Assembly: GCA_003499325.1 (NCBI GenBank)
Contig: DNIP01000104.1
Location: 1 to 8,422 of the forward strand
Source: Oscillospiraceae bacterium
GTDB lineage: Bacteria > Bacillota > Clostridia > Oscillospirales > Acutalibacteraceae
Length of the DNA stretch: 8,422 nucleotides
Reading direction: 5' to 3'
How positions within the stretch are numbered: position 1 is the stretch's first letter; each line of letters starts with the position of its first letter. The translations under genes and the position numbers were made by a program. Positions 5,694 through 8,422 of this stretch are shown here, piece after piece. The notes below the pieces were generated by a model. The model was not told where the DNA came from. It saw only the letters and a program-made list of their open reading frames with translations, and ran no database searches.

Positions 5694-5722
5694 GGGGCTA
5701 TCGCGCAAATGACGACAGCCCC
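5694..5722 (-). terminator. Hairpin downstream of degV, possible terminator without U-run
   Basis: On the minus strand GGGGCTGTCG pairs with CGATAGCCCC (10 bp including one G-U wobble) around a 9-nt loop, 12 nt after the degV stop codon. The wobble is an A/C mismatch on the other strand, which favours leftward function. No U-run follows, so it may act as a 3'-end stabiliser or inefficient terminator. The inverted-repeat element lies just beyond it. Confidence 0.4.
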
Positions 5723-5734
5723 TTCATTTATCCA

Positions 5735-6613
5735 TTATCTGAATCTTACCTTGCTGTCGCCCAAGAAGAACAGCGCCAGTGTACCGGGGCCGACATGAGA
5801 GCCTGTGACGGGCTCATAGACGACGTTGAGGATCTCCTTCGGCGGCTTCTTCTTATTGAGCAGCTCGATCAGATACTCCGCGTCCTTCTCGCAGTCGGCA
5901 TGCGCGATACCGACGACCTGCTTCTCGGGATCCTTGACCAGCATATTATAGCGCTGCGCGAGCGCGTCGATCGCCTTTCTCCTGCCGATCACCTTGGCAA
6001 AGTTGACGATCTCGCCGTTCTCATTACCCTTGAGGATCGGCTTGACTTGCAGCATATTGCCGATCACGGCGGCAGAACCCGTCAGACGGCCCGTCTTTTT
6101 CAGATACATCAGATCATCCACGGTGAACACCTGATACATACAGGCCTTTTCGTCTTCCAGATTTTGGTAAACATCCGATATTTCCATGCCTTCATCACGG
6201 TAATCGGCGGCTTTCAAAACAAAAATGCCTTCGCCCAGCGACGCGCCGAGCGTATCGACGAGCAGGATCTTTCTGTCGGGATATTTCTGGGCTAACTCCT
6301 TCTTGGCAATCTCAGAGCAGTTGAACGAGCTGCTGATGCCCGACGACATGCTGATAAACAGGATATCCTGACCCTGTGACAGAAACTTCTCAAAGAAATC
6401 GACGTAGCTCTGGAAGTTGATCGCGGAGGTCTTGATATCCGCACCCAGACGCATTGCCTTAAAAAACTTTTTACCGTCAAAGCCCTCGGTATCCAGGCAG
6501 GAATACTGCTTGTCGCCGATGGTGTAGTGATACGGAATGACCGCTATATTGCGCTCTCTGACGATAGAGGAAGGAAGATTAGCGGATGTGTCCGTCAAAA
6601 TTGCAAAACTCAT
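5735..6613 (-). CDS. DegV family fatty-acid-binding protein (FakB-like)
   Basis: DegV/FakB proteins bind a free fatty acid in the cytoplasm; in characterised systems they present it to the kinase FakA to make acyl-phosphate for phospholipid synthesis. The 292-residue length is typical. Family features are the N-terminal FAILTDTSANLP (3-14), KTSAINFQSY (61-70, the usual TSQPS region), ISMSSGISSSF (88-98), GRLTGSAAVIGNMLQVKPIL (175-194), RRKA (211-214) and the C-terminal GSHVGPGTLALFF (271-283). The open frame extends to 6664, but ATG 6613 matches the family start and has GGAGG (6619-6623) five bases upstream, so I use it. A promoter lies at 6685-6713. No FakA gene is visible here. The ligand and kinase partner cannot be told from the sequence. 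Confidence 0.9.
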   Translation of the reverse strand: MSFAILTDTSANLPSSIVRERNIAVIPYHYTIGDKQYSCLDTEGFDGKKFFKAMRLGADIKTSAINFQSYVDFFEKFLSQGQDILFISMSSGISSSFNCSEIAKKELAQKYPDRKILLVDTLGASLGEGIFVLKAADYRDEGMEISDVYQNLEDEKACMYQVFTVDDLMYLKKTGRLTGSAAVIGNMLQVKPILKGNENGEIVNFAKVIGRRKAIDALAQRYNMLVKDPEKQVVGIAHADCEKDAEYLIELLNKKKPPKEILNVVYEPVTGSHVGPGTLALFFLGDSKVRFR

Positions 6614-6684
6614 ATGTGCCTCCGAAAATGACGGCATACTGCGCGCATGAACGATCCTGCGCAATACACCGATTTACTGCTTCT

Positions 6685-6713
6685 ATCATACACATTTTTC
6701 CAACCCATTGCAA
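6685..6713 (-). promoter_or_regulatory. Promoter of the degV gene
   Basis: On the minus strand there is TTGCAA (6708-6713), a 17-bp spacer ending TGTG, and TATGAT (6685-6690). The predicted start near 6678 gives a leader of about 65 nt before ATG 6613. Confidence 0.65.
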
Positions 6714-6720
6714 TCTACAA

Positions 6721-6885
6721 AGCGTTTTCATGCTCTCCCGCAATATAGAGCGGGTATCTCGGCGGTAGAAAACGCTCTCTACCGAGAGTAGAACCCAGTA
6801 TTCATGCGGATTATTCAACATGTTCATTCGGTAGGTTAAATCTGCCTGTGTTACCGATATTTGAGGGTTGCGGATCAGGCTTCCG
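6721..6885. other. Divergent intergenic region with a string of hairpins
   Basis: No gene is credible in 6714-6867. The region holds nested and serial inverted repeats: AGCGTTTTC (6721-6729) with GAAAACGCT (6768-6776), enclosing CCCGC/GCGGG (6737-6754); CGGTAGA/TCTACCG at about 6762-6784, which competes with the first; CGGTA…TACCG at about 6830-6855; and CGGA/TCCG near 6871-6885. The first pair directly abuts the degV -35 box. They may be protein-binding sites or a small palindromic repeat cluster. I could not match them to a known riboswitch. Confidence 0.4.
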
Positions 6886-6896
6886 ATTGTTAAGAT
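6868..6896 (+). promoter_or_regulatory. Possible promoter of the CAP-protein gene
   Basis: TTGCGG (6868-6873), a 17-bp spacer and TAAGAT (6891-6896) are the best -35/-10 pair upstream of the gene. The start would be near 6903, at the edge of a 16-bp palindrome. Both boxes deviate from consensus, so activity may depend on a regulator. Confidence 0.4.
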
Positions 6897-6902
6897 AAAA
6901 GC

Positions 6903-6935
6903 GATAGAACGTTCTATCCGCCCCAAGGGGTGGAT
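6903..6935 (+). promoter_or_regulatory. 16-bp palindrome plus competing hairpin at the CAP-gene start point
   Basis: GATAGAACGTTCTATC (6903-6918) is a perfect palindrome located about where transcription should begin, a good position for a repressor operator. It overlaps by three bases a second structure, ATCCGCCCC/GGGGTGGAT (6916-6935), so the two RNA folds exclude each other. The protein that might bind is unknown. Confidence 0.4.
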
Positions 6936-6958
6936 CATTATTATTAAGGGAGGTCAAA

Positions 6959-7903
6959 ATGAAACGACCGTATAAAAGAATAATCACCATGATTTTGGCG
7001 TGTGTGATGATCGCGGTCAGCGTGATCGGAGCCGAAGCAGCACATACGGAAAGGACATTATACTATGGTAATCTCAACTGGATTCGCTGCGTTGATCTCA
7101 ACAGCACTCGCTGTATTGATTCATGCGGCAAAAAACCGGACTGCGTATCGGGCGTCGATTCCGGTCTGTGTCAAATTCTCCGACAGCTCGGATGCTCCGA
7201 GGAACTTTGTCAAAAGGTTCTGAATCAGCTTGGCGGCTACAATCAAATCAAGAATGATGGCACTCAAAGCAACTCCTGTTCTCCGCAAGCAGAACAGCCT
7301 GCACCGACGGAAAAGGAGATTCCTACACAAGCGCAGACACAAGCGCCCGCAACCGAACCGATCAGCGAGGACACGGAAGCTCCCGTGATCTCGACAGAAG
7401 CACCGACAGCCGCGGCTGAGGCGCCGACCGTACAGCCGACTGCTCCTGCAACCGACGCTCCCACACCGCCTACAGAAGCTCCAGCGCAGCCGCCGACAGA
7501 GGCTCCCGCTCCGCAACAGTCGCAAACCCTCAACGCGTATGAGCTGGAGGTAGTGCGCTTGATCAACGAGATCCGCGCGCAATATGGGCTCAGCGAGCTG
7601 AAAGTCAACACAGAGCTCAGCCGCGTGGCACGGATCAAGTCGCAGGATATGCACGACAAAGGTTATTTCAGCCACAATTCCCCCACCTACGGTTCGCCGT
7701 TTGACATGATGAAGCAATTCGGGATCAAATACCGCACCGCGGGCGAGAATATCGCCATGGGCTACCGCAATCCGCAAAGCGTGGTCAACGGCTGGATGAA
7801 TTCCCCCGGTCACCGCGCCAACATCCTCAATGGGAGCTTCAGGGAGATCGGCATGGGATATATTGCAAGCGGTAACTACTGGACGCAAATGTTCATCGGA
7901 TAA
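6959..7903 (+). CDS. Secreted CAP (SCP/YkwD-type) domain protein with Cys-rich N-terminal segment
   Basis: This 314-residue protein is predicted to be exported. A signal peptide covers about residues 1-28 (basic MKRPYKR, a hydrophobic core, then GAEAA). Next comes a segment with seven cysteines (44, 52, 56, 62, 71, 79, 84) that I cannot assign to a family, then a low-complexity linker rich in Pro, Thr, Glu and Ala (about 108-188) with repeated TEAP units. A CAP domain occupies about 193-314. It shows LINEIRAQYGLSEL (201-214), YFSHNSPTYGSPFDMMKQFG (236-255), AGENIAMGY (261-269), NSPGHRANIL (281-290) and REIGMGYI (295-302), including the usual His239, Glu263, His285 and Glu296. Bacterial CAP proteins are extracellular and their molecular role is mostly undefined. 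AAGGGAGG at 6946-6953 is five bases before ATG 6959. The gene appears monocistronic. Confidence 0.9.
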   Translation: MKRPYKRIITMILACVMIAVSVIGAEAAHTERTLYYGNLNWIRCVDLNSTRCIDSCGKKPDCVSGVDSGLCQILRQLGCSEELCQKVLNQLGGYNQIKNDGTQSNSCSPQAEQPAPTEKEIPTQAQTQAPATEPISEDTEAPVISTEAPTAAAEAPTVQPTAPATDAPTPPTEAPAQPPTEAPAPQQSQTLNAYELEVVRLINEIRAQYGLSELKVNTELSRVARIKSQDMHDKGYFSHNSPTYGSPFDMMKQFGIKYRTAGENIAMGYRNPQSVVNGWMNSPGHRANILNGSFREIGMGYIASGNYWTQMFIG

Positions 7904-7945
7904 GGCTCACGCAAAACACGTCACAATTTTATATCATTCCTTCAC

Positions 7946-7978
7946 AAGACCATCGATCTGTTCGGTGGTCTTTTCTAT
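7946..7978 (+). terminator. Intrinsic terminator of the CAP-protein gene
   Basis: AAGACCATCGA pairs with TCGGTGGTCTT (11 bp with one T-G wobble) around a TCTGT loop (7946-7972), followed by TTCTATTC. It lies 42 nt past the stop codon. The reverse strand lacks a U-run, so it is oriented rightward. Confidence 0.85.
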
Positions 7979-7980
7979 TC

Positions 7981-8285
7981 TCCTATTTACAGCTCAAAAG
8001 CCTTCATATCCATTCCAAAATCAGCTTCATTTCCATACAATTCATAATTCATATAAAGAATGTTAACAATTGCGTAACAGTTATTTCTAATTCCGCATAA
8101 AAAGCCGTTTATTATTCCTGACAAGAATTGTCGAATCTTGTCCCGATGGTTCTTTTTTCTCTTTTGCAAATAAAGATTACAGGCTGTAACCAGCCGAATT
8201 GTGAACAATTTTTGTATGATCTGTACATAATTATGAACAAAAATAAAATTCTGTTGTGATTTTAACAATATTTCGCTCAAAAGAC
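7981..8285. other. AT-rich gene-free stretch with short inverted repeats
   Basis: A long leftward frame (GTG at 8421 to 7987) crosses this region, but it has no ribosome binding site, covers the promoter at 8286-8314 and has no recognisable domain, so I do not call it. Visible structure includes TGTTA/TAACA around 8058-8076, GACAAGA/TCTTGTC (8119-8141), GGCTG/CAGCC (8183-8196) and AATTGT-GA-ACAATT (8197-8210). These look like regulatory DNA ahead of a gene outside the window, but none can be assigned. Confidence 0.45.
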
Positions 8286-8314
8286 TTGATATCAGAATAA
8301 TTCTTGTGTATAAT
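8286..8314 (+). promoter_or_regulatory. Strong promoter pointing off the right edge
   Basis: TTGATA (8286-8291), a 17-bp spacer ending TGTG and a perfect TATAAT (8309-8314) make one of the best promoters in the window. The start would be near 8321. No credible coding sequence begins before the window ends; an ATG at 8413 lacks a ribosome binding site. The transcript therefore has a leader of at least 90 nt or encodes an RNA. Confidence 0.65.
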
Positions 8315-8422
8315 AATGACAGTTTTGTTACCAAGTTATTCAAAAACTGATTCTCGACGAGTCCGAAAACGCAGAATTCAAGCCGTTTTTTCCTTATTAA
8401 TAATAAACGCACATGAAACACG

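Noticed and set aside
6614..6664. Upstream start (ATG 6664) for the DegV protein
   Set aside because: It would add 17 residues not typical of the family and lacks the ribosome binding site that ATG 6613 has.
6820..6860. c-di-GMP-I riboswitch-like string (GGTAGG…GTTACCGA)
   Set aside because: Only the 3' part resembles the aptamer. The conserved GGGACGCAAAGC-type core is missing, and the best promoter lies downstream of it.
8345..8385. Hammerhead-ribozyme-like core (GACGAGTCCGAAAAC)
   Set aside because: The CUGANGA box and a closing stem II are absent, so the catalytic core cannot form.
7987..8421. Leftward 144-codon frame, including an internal 21-residue peptide (ATG at 8052)
   Set aside because: The start is a GTG at the window edge without a ribosome binding site, the frame lies in AT-rich DNA over a strong opposite promoter, and no family is recognisable. 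The internal ATG also lacks a Shine-Dalgarno sequence.

Overview
The window looks like chromosomal housekeeping DNA from a Gram-positive Clostridia member, most plausibly of the Ruminococcus/Oscillospiraceae type. This is an inference from protein style and context: a DUF1934 gene paired with argS as in Firmicutes, strong AGGAGG-type ribosome binding sites, sigma-A type promoters with 17-bp spacers, a DegV protein and a secreted CAP protein. Coding regions are GC-rich at third positions, while the intergenic stretches are AT-rich and crowded with small palindromic repeats.

Layout. Positions 1-418 (minus) hold the start of a hypothetical gene that runs off the left edge. A divergent promoter region (about 509-580) follows, with two back-to-back promoters sharing the same -35 hexamer. 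A small repeat element with inverted heptamer-repeat arms (602-792) lies between the rightward promoter and murI. Then come murI (glutamate racemase, 812-1630), a ywiB-like DUF1934 gene (1668-2105), argS (2140-3876) and a PlsC-like acyltransferase (3953-4732). They all point the same way with short gaps and end at a strong intrinsic terminator (4759-4795), so they probably form one transcription unit.

From 4796 to 5442 the leftward strand carries a two-gene serine tRNA operon: a near-consensus promoter, tRNA-Ser(TGA), tRNA-Ser(GCT), then a 16-bp-stem terminator touching the encoded CCA. A second 21-nt copy of the tRNA-Ser(GCT) 3' end lies 217 bp further on, directly followed by another leftward terminator. 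The segment between the two copies is a structured, GC-rich module of unknown nature. This is the most unusual feature of the window.

Positions 5443-5734 hold a MITE-like inverted repeat and a hairpin downstream of the leftward degV/fakB-like gene (5735-6613). A structured, gene-free divergent region (6614-6958) separates degV from a rightward gene for a secreted CAP-domain protein (6959-7903) with a seven-cysteine N-terminal segment and a Pro/Thr/Ala-rich linker. This gene ends at a clear terminator. The last 440 bp are AT-rich and non-coding; a well-formed rightward promoter at 8286-8314 probably drives a gene beyond the right edge.

Functionally the genes cover peptidoglycan precursor supply (MurI), translation (ArgS, two tRNA-Ser), membrane lipid synthesis (PlsC-like, DegV/FakB-like) and the cell surface (CAP protein). 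I see no defence system, phage genes, transposase or CRISPR array.
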